Counted from the stretch's first letter, positions 10,653-21,323 are shown. The stretch is 51,961 bases of DNA from an uncultured Chromatiaceae bacterium (GCA_947259785.1 CAMYNQ010000005.1:1-51961); one strand, 5' to 3'. The notes: generated from the letters alone by a model not told the origin. Numbers and translations are program-made.

Positions 10653-12352
10653 ATAAAATTTTTCTTCTATTTAGTTTTGTTTTGTTGTCATTCAACAGCC
10701 AAGCCGCCAATATTGCTGTCGGGGTTGATCGTGACCCGATATCTATCGATGAATCATTTGTAATCACCTTTGAAGCCGATGACCACATCAAAGACAGCCC
10801 AGATTTCAGCCCACTGCAACAGGACTTTGAAATTCTCACTCGCAAGCAAAGTGAAAGCATGAAATTTAGTCGTGGCGAATACAGCAAAAAGACCCGCTGG
10901 AATTTACACGCCGTAGCCAAACGCAGTGGCAAACTCACTATCCCATCAATACATTTTGGCAATGACCGTAGTCCCAGCATCAGTATCACAGTGAATAAAA
11001 ACACTAGCAACAACAAAAGCAGCGGCGCCACTAAAAACAGTGAGATGTTCATTGAGGTAGAAACAAAAACCGACAGCGCCTATGTACAACAACAAATTCT
11101 CTACAGCATTCGCTTTTATCGCGCCGTCAATATTAATGCCGCTAGCATGTCAGAGCCAAGCATAACTGGCGGTGAAGTGATCATAGAAAAACTCGGGGAT
11201 GACAGCAATTTTGAAACCCAGCGCAATGGTCGTCGTTATATTGTCATCGAACGAAAATATGCCCTATTCCCGCAACAGAGTGGCGACATCACTATTGAGC
11301 CGATCACACTCGATGCCCAGATTGCAGTGTCTGGCCGCGGCGTGTTTGATCCATTTGGCCAAAACAGCACCACCAAACGACTCAAGTCAGACAGCATCAC
11401 ACTCAAGATAGAGCCCATCCCGGCCAACATGCGCAACCAGCCATGGTTGCCCGCCAGCGACATGAAAATCACTGAAAACTGGTCACAACAAGCACCTGAA
11501 TTTATCGTCGGCGAACCCATTACCCGTACCCTGACGCTCAAGGCCGAAGGCCTGACCGCAGCACAACTGCCATCACTGGAAATGGCAGACACACAACAGT
11601 TCAAGTCCTATCCTGATCAACCACGCTTTAACAACAAACGCGGCAGCCGTGGCATTAGCGGTACACGCCAAGAAAAGATTGCGCTGATCCCAACCCAGAC
11701 CGGACAACTCAAGCTGCCAGAAATTCAGATCAATTGGTGGAACGTCAACAGCAACAAAATGGAAACTGCCACCCTACCCGCTCGCACTGTGCAGGTGCAA
11801 CCTGGCGAAAACACTGCGCCAACAAGCCCAGTAACAGCCCTACCGCAACCAGCAGCTGTTGCCCCGCAAACAACGCCGCCTGCAACAGAGACCATCACTG
11901 TTGTTAAAGAAGAAAACGGCCTCTACAGCAGACTAAGTATAATATTTGGGCTCGGCTGGCTAATCACCATCATCGCCTGGTGGATCAGCAGGCACAACAA
12001 CAAAGCCACTAACAGCATAGAGATAACAACAAAAAAACAGCCACCAAAGGCATCACTCAATGCCGTCAAAAAGGCCTGTCTAAGCAACAACCCACAACAA
12101 AGCAAAATCGAGCTGCTTAACTGGGCAAGACGGCATTGGCCCGACCAGCCACCCGCCAGCATTGGCGAGATTGGCACGCGCATGAATCAACCAACACAAC
12201 AAGAGATCGAAAAACTAAACCAGGCACTCTATGGTTCGACGGGCGAAAGCTGGCAGGGCAGCCAACTATGGCAACAGCTTAATGTTGCTGCAAAAACAAA
12301 AAATAAGAAACCGCGAAAAGAAGACGATGTATTGCTGCCTCTCTATCCTTAA
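10646..12352 (+). CDS. BatD family protein
   Basis: Signal peptide, oxygen-tolerance-type repeats (FVITFEADDHIKDSPDFSPLQQDFEIL), C-terminal TM; last gene of the Bat cluster. Confidence 0.9.
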   Translation: MVNKIFLLFSFVLLSFNSQAANIAVGVDRDPISIDESFVITFEADDHIKDSPDFSPLQQDFEILTRKQSESMKFSRGEYSKKTRWNLHAVAKRSGKLTIPSIHFGNDRSPSISITVNKNTSNNKSSGATKNSEMFIEVETKTDSAYVQQQILYSIRFYRAVNINAASMSEPSITGGEVIIEKLGDDSNFETQRNGRRYIVIERKYALFPQQSGDITIEPITLDAQIAVSGRGVFDPFGQNSTTKRLKSDSITLKIEPIPANMRNQPWLPASDMKITENWSQQAPEFIVGEPITRTLTLKAEGLTAAQLPSLEMADTQQFKSYPDQPRFNNKRGSRGISGTRQEKIALIPTQTGQLKLPEIQINWWNVNSNKMETATLPARTVQVQPGENTAPTSPVTALPQPAAVAPQTTPPATETITVVKEENGLYSRLSIIFGLGWLITIIAWWISRHNNKATNSIEITTKKQPPKASLNAVKKACLSNNPQQSKIELLNWARRHWPDQPPASIGEIGTRMNQPTQQEIEKLNQALYGSTGESWQGSQLWQQLNVAAKTKNKKPRKEDDVLLPLYP

Positions 12353-12538
12353 CCATAAAGATTAAACCAAGACAGCTATCAGGAAATACTTTAGAGCAAA
12401 GTACCTGTAGACCAAATCAAACTTGAGGACAAAAAAGGAGGCTTGTTCTGGTCAAACCAAACCTGAATTCAATCTTTGTTTTAGCACCAGCCATTCATGC
12501 GAACAAAGATACTCGGCACGCTTGGGTGGGCCTTGTTT

Positions 12539-15070
12539 CTAGTCAGATTCATTCGGGCTGTAGACCAGTTTAGGCATATCAATTCCATAACCCTGGGCAT
12601 AATCCACACCGATCTTTTTTAATACTGCCAATATTTCTTCATTTTCAACAAACTCGGCGATGGTCTCCATACACATGATGTGAGCGATGAGGTTGATTAC
12701 TTCCACCATGGCACGGGCGATTTCATCGTCTACAATACGCTTAATCAATGTACCGTCGATTTTGAGATAGTTCACCGGTAGATTTTTTAAATAACTAAAC
12801 GACGCCATGCCTGAGCCAAAGTCATCCAGGGCAAATTTGAACCCAGACTCTTGCAAGATTTTGATAACCTCGCGCGCATCATTAAGATTGCTGATTGCTT
12901 CAATTTCTTTGATTTCAAAACAGATATGTGAAGGCTCAACCCCGTACTTATTCATCTGCTCAAGCACAAAATCTATTAATGTTCCTTCTGCCAAAGAGTC
13001 GCCAGCCAGATTTATACATAACAGGCCAGGCTTTGTATTTTTCTTAATTTGATGGAAATAGTATTCAAATGCATGAGAGATTACCCAATGGTCAATATTC
13101 GGCATAGCATTGTAACGTGTAGCTGCCGGTAGAAACGCCCCCGGCGGGATGTGGGAACCATCCTCATCTCGCATCCGTATGAGCAGTTCCTGATGATTTT
13201 CCTGCTTTACATGGCCAACGGAAACGATATTCTGTCCATATAAAACAAACTCATTGTTCTCTAGGGCCGCGTTAATGCGGCCAACCCAATTGGTTTCTTC
13301 TGCACGGGCAGCAACGACCTCGTCGCTGGGTTCATAAACATGAACCTGATCACGACCTAGATCCTTGGCGGTATAGCAGGCCATGTCTGCGGCACTCAAC
13401 ACTGACGCGAGATTATCACTTTCCGGTGTAATGGGAATAACACCAATACTGACACCTATTTGAAAAGTTTTTCCGTCCCATGAAAAACGATAGTCGCGGA
13501 CAACGTTTAAAATCTTTTCGGCCAGACGTACGGCAGGCGTGACGCTACAATAACCTAGAAGGATGCCGAACTCGTCACCCCCTAACCGGGCAAAGGTGTC
13601 ACTGGCACGTAGCAAGGCCCTTATTTCTTCAACAACCTGTTTGAGCAATTCATCCCCGGCTGTGTGTCCACAGGTATCATTTACAATCTTAAATTGATCC
13701 AGATCGAGGTAAAGTAAAGCGTGAGATTTGACGTCTTGCTTAGCTGTGACCAGAGCTTCAGTTATTCGACTCTCAAACTCCCTACGATTCACCAAACCAG
13801 TCAACGCATCGTGGCTAGCTTGGTGCTCTAGTTTGCGTGCCATCCTGTGTGCCGACGTCACATCATCAAACACCATAACCACACCATCCAGCAACCCCTT
13901 GTCAGTCATAATAGGTGCTGCAGAGTGCTCTACAACAACTCCACTTTTGCGATTGGTGATAAGAACAGCATGCTCACCCGGACGTGCATGCTGGCTGGTT
14001 CGTAAACAACTGCGAACGCTATTTTCAACCAAAGAACCGCCTTCATCGGCAACGACCTTGAATATTTCCTCAATCGGCCTGCCTTGAGCATCCTTGGTGG
14101 CGATTTCGGTCAGTTGCTCAGCCATAGGATTCATAAACTGAACCAGCCCCAGGTTGTCCGTGACGATTACGCCATTACCAATAGAGCCAAGCGTCACTTC
14201 GGCGCGTTGCTTCTCTCTAGCCAAGGCAACGGCATTACGTGCCACAAGAACCAGTGTGTATGCGACTAACAAAACAAAGCCGAATATCACAGCAAACAAA
14301 TACTGGCGATAGGTTTCCTGCTTTTTACTGAGTGCTTCGTGTGATTTAAGATAAGTATCGTTAATGCCATCAATGATGCCATTGATGGGTATCCTGCTTT
14401 CAATTTTTGACAGTCTTGAGAGTGAACTCGCACCCTCTAGTAACAACCGAGAATGCGCGATAAAGTTGGCCATAAATATTTTTGCTTCGGAATCTTTAGC
14501 GGCCATTCGCTGCAGTTTTTTTTCCAGTTTTTCTAATGTTGTTATTGCCTGTGTCCGCCAAATTGAATCCCCACTAAGCGCATAATAGATAACATTTTGT
14601 GCCAGGCTTCCGTAGAATTCGATCATTCCCTTGTCTGCCGAACTTTGTCTGATTTCTGACATGATATTAGGGTAATAGTCGAGAGAGTTTTTAAACCGTG
14701 CGTGATGTTGCTTGAATCGGTCTATATATTCGTTTTTTCGATCCAGTTCATTTTCTAGTGAACTAAGCCGATCATCTAGGTCCATTCTGTCTAAGGCCTT
14801 AAGCGCAGCTAAGTTATTTTCAACTTGGCTACGTGCAATTACGACATTCTGTTGGGCGTGACTGAGGTTGGAGTAATGCCTGACGCGGTTAGTGCTTACC
14901 TCAAAAAGGTCCTGGTTAAGTTCATTGTTTGCTTGTTTAAGCGCCCGAATACTATCAATCACCGCATTCTGTTGTTGAACATTCACCACCGGTGCATTGA
15001 CATAAATAAAACCAAATAACACGAGAAGTAGTGCACCTATGATGATGGGAAAACTAAGACCATGTCTCAT
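12539..15070 (-). CDS. Membrane PAS-GGDEF-EAL protein (c-di-GMP turnover)
   Basis: TM helices flanking a helical periplasmic sensor; RLGGDEFGIL; EAL-domain residues in QELLIRM, INLAG, FEIKE, LDDFGSG, LKID, TIAEFVE and QGY. Confidence 0.93.
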   Translation of the reverse strand: MRHGLSFPIIIGALLLVLFGFIYVNAPVVNVQQQNAVIDSIRALKQANNELNQDLFEVSTNRVRHYSNLSHAQQNVVIARSQVENNLAALKALDRMDLDDRLSSLENELDRKNEYIDRFKQHHARFKNSLDYYPNIMSEIRQSSADKGMIEFYGSLAQNVIYYALSGDSIWRTQAITTLEKLEKKLQRMAAKDSEAKIFMANFIAHSRLLLEGASSLSRLSKIESRIPINGIIDGINDTYLKSHEALSKKQETYRQYLFAVIFGFVLLVAYTLVLVARNAVALAREKQRAEVTLGSIGNGVIVTDNLGLVQFMNPMAEQLTEIATKDAQGRPIEEIFKVVADEGGSLVENSVRSCLRTSQHARPGEHAVLITNRKSGVVVEHSAAPIMTDKGLLDGVVMVFDDVTSAHRMARKLEHQASHDALTGLVNRREFESRITEALVTAKQDVKSHALLYLDLDQFKIVNDTCGHTAGDELLKQVVEEIRALLRASDTFARLGGDEFGILLGYCSVTPAVRLAEKILNVVRDYRFSWDGKTFQIGVSIGVIPITPESDNLASVLSAADMACYTAKDLGRDQVHVYEPSDEVVAARAEETNWVGRINAALENNEFVLYGQNIVSVGHVKQENHQELLIRMRDEDGSHIPPGAFLPAATRYNAMPNIDHWVISHAFEYYFHQIKKNTKPGLLCINLAGDSLAEGTLIDFVLEQMNKYGVEPSHICFEIKEIEAISNLNDAREVIKILQESGFKFALDDFGSGMASFSYLKNLPVNYLKIDGTLIKRIVDDEIARAMVEVINLIAHIMCMETIAEFVENEEILAVLKKIGVDYAQGYGIDMPKLVYSPNESD

Positions 15071-16086
15071 AACGGTTCCCCCTTAAATTCCCCAGTTAAG
15101 GTATTTAGGAACTTCACAATGAGGGCTTGATGGGCTTCAGGAATTTTTCGTCCAAGCATGTATATCCCCATAAGGTCGACCGCATCTTCTAGGCTTTCTA
15201 CTGAGCCATCATGAAAGTAAGGAGCGGTCAGGGCGATATTGCGCAATGAAGGTACTCGAAAAACATAACGATCATTTTCATCTTTGGTTTTTTTGTAACG
15301 ACCCACATCCATTTTAACGGACTGACCCTCTTCAATAAAAAACTCCCGAAATAGATTATTGGAGGCAAACATATTCCCTCCCAGCAATTCACCCTGATGA
15401 CATGAGGCACAACCATAGCTTTTGAAGAGCTGGTACCCACCAAACTCTTCTTTAGTCAGCACCATTTCTTCACCACGAAGATAGCGATCAAAACGGGAAT
15501 TAGGCGTGATAAGCGAGCGCATATATTCGGCCATGGCGTCTTTGACATTGTTTACATTGATGCCATCCGGATAGCTCGCGGAAAATTGCCGAACATAGTT
15601 TGAATCGCCCTGTAGGTAGGGGATGATAGCGGGCCAGTCGTTAGCCAACCCCTTTTTACTTTTGATAATTGCTTCGCTCAGGCCTTCTAACGTATTAGAC
15701 ATGCCTAACCAGCCATAAAGAGAATAAAGGCCGACGTTAAAGATAGTAGGTGTATTCGTTGCGCGTTCTCCTCCGTCAATGGAGGGTGATAACACTTCGC
15801 CATCTCCACCGCCTTTATTAAAAAGATGACAACTGCGACATGCCATCGAACCATCACTGGATAAGCCTTTGTCTTCAAACAAGCGTAGACCGAGAGCCAC
15901 CTTTCCTTGGTCTACTTCAACATGTAACGGAATAGGTAAAATAGGTTCCGACAATATGGAGGATTCTTGAGCTTTGTTTGGCGCTAGCGTGGTTGCCCCA
16001 GAGGGCGTAAAATCATATGCGCTCAGGTTCGTTGCCCAGCAGCTTATAAGCAGAGAGAAAGCCAACATCCATGTTGAATAATTCAT
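15067..16086 (-). CDS. Diheme cytochrome c peroxidase-like protein
   Basis: Signal peptide; two CXXCH motifs (CRSCH, CASCH); VPSLRNIALTAPYFHDGSVESLEDAV. Confidence 0.92.
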   Translation of the reverse strand: MNYSTWMLAFSLLISCWATNLSAYDFTPSGATTLAPNKAQESSILSEPILPIPLHVEVDQGKVALGLRLFEDKGLSSDGSMACRSCHLFNKGGGDGEVLSPSIDGGERATNTPTIFNVGLYSLYGWLGMSNTLEGLSEAIIKSKKGLANDWPAIIPYLQGDSNYVRQFSASYPDGINVNNVKDAMAEYMRSLITPNSRFDRYLRGEEMVLTKEEFGGYQLFKSYGCASCHQGELLGGNMFASNNLFREFFIEEGQSVKMDVGRYKKTKDENDRYVFRVPSLRNIALTAPYFHDGSVESLEDAVDLMGIYMLGRKIPEAHQALIVKFLNTLTGEFKGEPL

Positions 16087-16199
16087 TTTGCTAATTCTCC
16101 ATCACCATTCATCCTAGCTTAATATCGGGTTATCTGAGAAAAGCTTTATAGACTATTCTTTGTCAGCTACTTGCCTATCACAACACCAATAATAAAATA

Positions 16200-17090
16200 C
16201 TAGGCAACCAGCTTCTCTACCATGACATCAAGGTCTGAAGCCATCTCATTAAGGTTCGCCAAAACTCTTTCTATGGCCGCCTCATCCAAGCCTAGTTCAG
16301 CAAACATAAGCAAGTCTTTATCAGAATATGTAACCCCATCACTCATATGAATTAGCCGATTCGCTAGATATACCAGTTTGGCGTAGATCGCATGTTTACC
16401 GTCATATTCAGGAAAATGATGTTCGGCTACGGCAGTTACCACTTCTTCAGGAAGACTCCAGTTGTGCAACAACTGACTACCAATCATGTCATGGCTAATG
16501 CCAAGGCAATGAAACTCTAGTTCACGCGCCTCCATCTGATTATATGTTCCAACAGTTCTGTTAAGCGCCGCAAACTCTTGCGGATATAAGACACCCAACA
16601 CTAAGAAACCTATCTCGTGTAATAGACCGGCAAGATAGCTCAACCCTTCGTTGGGACGGTTTTCGCTGGGCAGCTCTTTTGCCAGAAACTGACTCACTAG
16701 CGCGTTTTTTAAAGAGTTCTGCCATGTTGCTTTCGCCCCCAACGGGCCATCCATTTCTATGCGCAAGCTTTTTCCGGCAGATAAACCCATCGCCATATAC
16801 AAGGCCTTTTCATAACCAAGCACGAGCTGTATTACCTCATCAATGCTTTCAATTCGCTCACCATACCCATAGATGGCCATGCGCCCATAGCGCATGAACT
16901 GAGCTGATATAACGGGGTCTTTAGTTATGATGCGAACTACGTCTGCAACATCTGCGCTCGGCCGGTTTCTTAACAAAATTAACTCATGGGCCACGTCAGG
17001 TAAGACGGGAAGATCCACTCCCGTTTTCAAACGGCTGCGTAACTCATCGTTTAAGCGCTGCTTTCTCGTTGAGTCAAATATAAGCTCCAT
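16200..17090 (-). CDS. HDOD domain protein
   Basis: LPVLPDVAHELILLRNRPSADVADVVRIITKDPVISAQFMRY and LAGLLHEIGFLVLG. Confidence 0.88.
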   Translation of the reverse strand: MELIFDSTRKQRLNDELRSRLKTGVDLPVLPDVAHELILLRNRPSADVADVVRIITKDPVISAQFMRYGRMAIYGYGERIESIDEVIQLVLGYEKALYMAMGLSAGKSLRIEMDGPLGAKATWQNSLKNALVSQFLAKELPSENRPNEGLSYLAGLLHEIGFLVLGVLYPQEFAALNRTVGTYNQMEARELEFHCLGISHDMIGSQLLHNWSLPEEVVTAVAEHHFPEYDGKHAIYAKLVYLANRLIHMSDGVTYSDKDLLMFAELGLDEAAIERVLANLNEMASDLDVMVEKLVA

Positions 17091-17216
17091 AGCCCCTGCG
17101 GCCCCCCTCTGGAATAAGCACGATTGTTACAACTCTGCGACTTAAGTTTGTATCGGCACCCTGACAAGGCTACTTAAACCAAGCACTGGCTATCTTAGTT
17201 TTATCCTTTACAACAA

Positions 17217-18164
17217 TCACTTGCCAACATTAAACATAGACTTTATTGCTGCTAGCTTTTGTCTGGTCACCTCCTCTCCAGCGGCAATTGCTACGCTGGC
17301 ACGGTGAAATTCTAATGGGCTGATTTGCATCAATGCTGGCGTTAACAAGATATCCGGCGGATCAGCCGCAAGCCGATAATGGGTAATACGATCCTGAGTA
17401 ATATTGATGGAGCCAGCGATGGCATCAAACAGCCCTGGCGGGGTGTCATTACCAGCCTTGTGATTCATTAAAAGGGCGTCAGAATATTCTTTCACAGTAC
17501 GACTGATTGCATCCATCCAGCTGTCTGAACCAGCTAAGGGCTTAGTCGCCTCCAGCTTGTTATTATTTGGAATTTGGCGGAAATGTTTTCCGGCAATATC
17601 ACCATTAAGGTTGACGGCAATCACTACATCCGCGCCCATGGCACGGCAGGTAGAAATGGGAACCGGGTTGACCAACCCACCATCAACCAGCCAACGATCT
17701 TCATTCTTGATCGCTGGAAACAAACCCGGAAGTGAGATAGATGACCAAACAGCTTCGATCAACCGCCCTTGTGACAACCAAACCTCATTGCCACTGGCCA
17801 GGTCAGTCGACACTGCGGCAAACCGCTTTGGCAGATTCTGAATCAAACAATCATCAGCACAGATATACTGATTAAGAAACTGATGCAGGCGTTCCTTATT
17901 CACAAAGCCATTCAGGCTGGTATTGAATTCAAAAAATCGAATCACATCGAGCCGGGTAAGCGATCGCACCCAAGCCTCAAGCTGCTCCAGCTTACCTGTA
18001 ATATAAGATGCGCCCACCAAGGCGCCAATCGAACTACCGGCAATAATGTCAGGTTCAATGCCATTTTCAACCAGCATCTTGATGACGCCAATATGCGCCC
18101 AGCCACGTGATGAGCCACTACCAAGCGCCAAACCTATACGAGGCCTTTGCTCCAAAACCAACAC
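17217..18164 (-). CDS. Patatin-like phospholipase (RssA/YchK type)
   Basis: GSGSSRGWAHIGVIK, AGSSIGALVGA, VDGGLVNPVP. Confidence 0.92.
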   Translation of the reverse strand: MLVLEQRPRIGLALGSGSSRGWAHIGVIKMLVENGIEPDIIAGSSIGALVGASYITGKLEQLEAWVRSLTRLDVIRFFEFNTSLNGFVNKERLHQFLNQYICADDCLIQNLPKRFAAVSTDLASGNEVWLSQGRLIEAVWSSISLPGLFPAIKNEDRWLVDGGLVNPVPISTCRAMGADVVIAVNLNGDIAGKHFRQIPNNNKLEATKPLAGSDSWMDAISRTVKEYSDALLMNHKAGNDTPPGLFDAIAGSINITQDRITHYRLAADPPDILLTPALMQISPLEFHRASVAIAAGEEVTRQKLAAIKSMFNVGK

Positions 18165-18250
18165 CCTCTGTTATTCTCCATACAGTTATAATGATTCCGC
18201 CCTGAACGAATAACAAGCTAAACCGCATTAAATATTAAATATTAACGCCT

Positions 18251-19390
18251 ATGAAAATCTCTGTTGTAGATGAACTCGCTACGATTGATCAGCAAGCCTG
18301 GAATCGGCTGGTTGCAGATAACAACCCCTTTCTAAAACACGAATTTCTGTCAGCGCTGGAAAGGCATAACTGCGTCAGTAGTGAGTGCGGCTGGCAACCA
18401 CAACACATTCTCATTCACGATGATAACAGCTGTTTAATTGCTGCCTCACCGCTTTATATTAAATATCACTCTCATGGTGAGTTTGTGTTTGACTGGGCCT
18501 GGGCTGAGGCCTACCAACGCAACCATATGGTCTATTACCCAAAGCTTGTGTCAGCTATTCCCTATACCCCGATGACCGGGCAACGGCTTTTGATTGCGCC
18601 TGAAATAAACAATGCAGAGGCTGGCAAACTGCTAGTTGAAGCGACCATTGAACTTGCCCAGACAAACAGTTTTTCGTCTATTCACTGGCTATTTCCAACG
18701 GAAAAACAAAAGTATTTGTTTCAGCAGCAAGGACTATCTATACGGCTCGGCTGCCAATATCACTGGCACAACCAGGGCTATGAGAGCTTTGACCACTATC
18801 TCAGCCATTTCAGTTCACGCAAACGCAAAAATATCTTAAAAGAACGGCGTCAGGTACAACAGCTTGGCCTTGATTTCAAAATCAAACACGGCAATGAGGT
18901 CAGCCATGAAGAATGGCAACTGTTTCACCAATATTATCGTGACATCTATGATCGCAAGTGGGGCTATCCCTCATTGACACTAGGCTTTTTTGAGGAGATC
19001 GGCAGAACACTAGGGCAACAGGTCGTCTTGGTACAGGCTTATCGGGGTAATGAATGCATTGCCAGCGCGCTTAATCTTCGCAGTGATGACACGCTCTATG
19101 GCCGCCACTGGGGCTGTGGTGAACAACTGCCGGGACTGCACTTTGAAACTTGTTATTACCAGGGTTTGGAATACTGCATCCAACACGGTCTGCAGCGCTT
19201 TGAACCTGGCGCCCAGGGAGAGCACAAGATTGCCCGCGGTTTTCTGCCATCAAAGACATGGTCGGCACACTGGATTGCCAACCCTCAATTCCGCGATGCG
19301 GTTGATCATTTCACTAAGACTGAAGCGGAAGAAATGAAAGCATTTATGCAACAACTGGAAAAAAAATCACCGTTCCAGAAAAATAATTAA
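18251..19390 (+). CDS. FemAB/GNAT-like N-acetyltransferase
   Basis: HILIHDDNSCLIAASPLYIKYHSHGEFVFDWAWAEAY..., typical of the peptidogalycan-biosynthesis/GNAT family. Confidence 0.85.
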   Translation: MKISVVDELATIDQQAWNRLVADNNPFLKHEFLSALERHNCVSSECGWQPQHILIHDDNSCLIAASPLYIKYHSHGEFVFDWAWAEAYQRNHMVYYPKLVSAIPYTPMTGQRLLIAPEINNAEAGKLLVEATIELAQTNSFSSIHWLFPTEKQKYLFQQQGLSIRLGCQYHWHNQGYESFDHYLSHFSSRKRKNILKERRQVQQLGLDFKIKHGNEVSHEEWQLFHQYYRDIYDRKWGYPSLTLGFFEEIGRTLGQQVVLVQAYRGNECIASALNLRSDDTLYGRHWGCGEQLPGLHFETCYYQGLEYCIQHGLQRFEPGAQGEHKIARGFLPSKTWSAHWIANPQFRDAVDHFTKTEAEEMKAFMQQLEKKSPFQKNN

Positions 19391-19576
19391 GCAGTATTGT
19401 TGGTGCAGACTTGTCGGTAACGCCCTACTTTGTAGCATTCACACCATAGTCTAGATGAGCGACTGTCAACTCACCAGCTAAAACCAACAAGTTACCTAAC
19501 AACTATCCCACCCCTCATGCTGGCACACATATTGATAGGTTATTTCTATCAATCAATTTTTAAAGGGGGAAATAAT

Positions 19577-19768
19577 ATGAACCACTCTATTAATTACTCA
19601 GGCTTTGTTGACCTAGCAATGGAGACTATGGAGACTAGCGCCGTCATCCCCAGCAATCACAACACCGAAAACTGCAAACCTGCTTTAGCTATGCATCTAC
19701 ACAAGGATTATGATGACGAGCAGCTAAAACATGGGACGGCATCAACCACCCCATCCAGTTTTGATTAA
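19577..19768 (+). CDS. Orphan small protein (63 aa)
   Basis: MNHSINYSGFVDLAMETMETSAVIPSNHNTENCKPALAMHLHKDYDDEQLKHGTASTTPSSFD*; AAAGGGGGA about 7 nt before ATG. Confidence 0.6.
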   Translation: MNHSINYSGFVDLAMETMETSAVIPSNHNTENCKPALAMHLHKDYDDEQLKHGTASTTPSSFD

Positions 19769-19788
19769 AACTGATTAAATCACAGCCT

Positions 19789-21159
19789 TTATTTTATGAC
19801 CTTGTAACAAGGTGTATAGGTTTTGCCTGGCAACTTCATACGCTGTTGTTCAACAAAACTCTGTAGGAGTTTATCCAGTGGATCCATGATGCTTTGATCG
19901 CCACGAATTTCGAACAGGCCATGCTCTTCAATCGCTTTAATACCATCGGCTTTAACATTGCCGGCCACCACACCCGAGAAGGCACAACGTAGGTTTGCCG
20001 CTAACTGATGACTATCCTGGTTCTTATGCAGTTGCAGTGACGACATGTTCTCATGAGTCGGCTCAAAGGGTTTCTGAAAGGCCTCGTCGATATTTAGCAA
20101 CCAGTTGAAGTAATAGGCGTCACTCTTCTCGCGCCTGAACGCTCTAACCTTTTCACTGCCCTGCTCCATCTCGCGGGCAACCGCCTCAGGATCATCAATA
20201 ATGATTTTGTAGAGTTTCTGAGCTTCAGGCCCCAGGGTTTGGGCAATGAAGCTATCAATGCCATTGAAGTACTCTTCTGCATGCTCAGCACCGGTAAAAA
20301 CCAACGGAAAGGGAATATCTTTATTGTCTGGATGTAACAAAATACCGAGAATATAGAGGATCTCTTCTGCCGTGCCAGCACCACCTGGAAAGACCACAAT
20401 TCCGTGCGCGGTACGAACAAAGGCCTCAAGACGCTTTTCAATATCCGGCAAAATCACCAGTTCATTGACAATCGGATTGGGTGACTCAGCAGCAATAATG
20501 CCCGGCTCTGAGATGCCCAAATAACGGCCACCATTAATACGCTGCTTGGCGTGGCCAATAGTGGCGCCCTTCATCGGTCCTTTCATCGAACCTGGACCAC
20601 AACCGGTACAGATATTCAGGCTACGCAGCCCCATCTCATGGCCAACTTCTTTGGTGTAATCATATTCACCGCGTTTGATTGAATGACCACCCCAGCAAAC
20701 CACCATATTGGCATCCATATTGGGTTGCAGCACACCGGCATTGCGCAAAATATGAAAAACGGCATTAGTCACACCACCGCTAGTGTCAATATCAAATTTA
20801 CAGGTGCCATGAATCTCATCATTGACGTAGACCACGTCACGCAAGACCGCGAACAGATGCTCACTAATTCCCTTGATCATCTTGCCATCGACAAAGGCGC
20901 TGGCTGGCGCCCCCTTGACCTCAAGCTTTATACCGCGTTCCTGCTGCACTACCCGAATATCAAAGTCTTTATAGCGGGCCAGCAATTCACGCCCATCATC
21001 CAGGTCGCCACCGCAATTCAACACTGCCAGTGAACAATTACGGAAGATTTCATAAAGCCCCCCCTGGCTGGTATCCATTAGTTTAGCAACCTCTAACTGC
21101 GAGAGGATATCCAAATGGCCTGCGGGGGTAATTCTTGCATCAACAACTTCATATTTCAT
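19789..21159 (-). CDS. ppnN: Pyrimidine/purine nucleotide 5'-monophosphate nucleosidase (LOG family)
   Basis: CTGCGPGSMKGPMKGATIGHAKQR, VFPGGAGTAEEILYILGILLHP. Confidence 0.94.
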   Translation of the reverse strand: MKYEVVDARITPAGHLDILSQLEVAKLMDTSQGGLYEIFRNCSLAVLNCGGDLDDGRELLARYKDFDIRVVQQERGIKLEVKGAPASAFVDGKMIKGISEHLFAVLRDVVYVNDEIHGTCKFDIDTSGGVTNAVFHILRNAGVLQPNMDANMVVCWGGHSIKRGEYDYTKEVGHEMGLRSLNICTGCGPGSMKGPMKGATIGHAKQRINGGRYLGISEPGIIAAESPNPIVNELVILPDIEKRLEAFVRTAHGIVVFPGGAGTAEEILYILGILLHPDNKDIPFPLVFTGAEHAEEYFNGIDSFIAQTLGPEAQKLYKIIIDDPEAVAREMEQGSEKVRAFRREKSDAYYFNWLLNIDEAFQKPFEPTHENMSSLQLHKNQDSHQLAANLRCAFSGVVAGNVKADGIKAIEEHGLFEIRGDQSIMDPLDKLLQSFVEQQRMKLPGKTYTPCYKVIK

Positions 21160-21264
21160 CTCTATTCCCTCACCTTCTACCCGTGTTTTCCATATTATTT
21201 AGGGGCGTAACTACTATATCGTCAACCGGCCATGAAAAGCTTAGTTTCGCCAGTCCCTTAAACG

Positions 21265-21293
21265 CAAAAAACCCCTTGCGTTTAAGGCAAGGG
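21265..21293 (-). terminator. Rho-independent terminator downstream of cysH
   Basis: Minus strand CCCCTTGC-CTTAAAC-GCAAGGGG-TTTTTT; 8-bp perfect stem. Confidence 0.9.
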
Positions 21294-21323
21294 GCAATGG
21301 TAATAACTGATATAAAAAACAGC

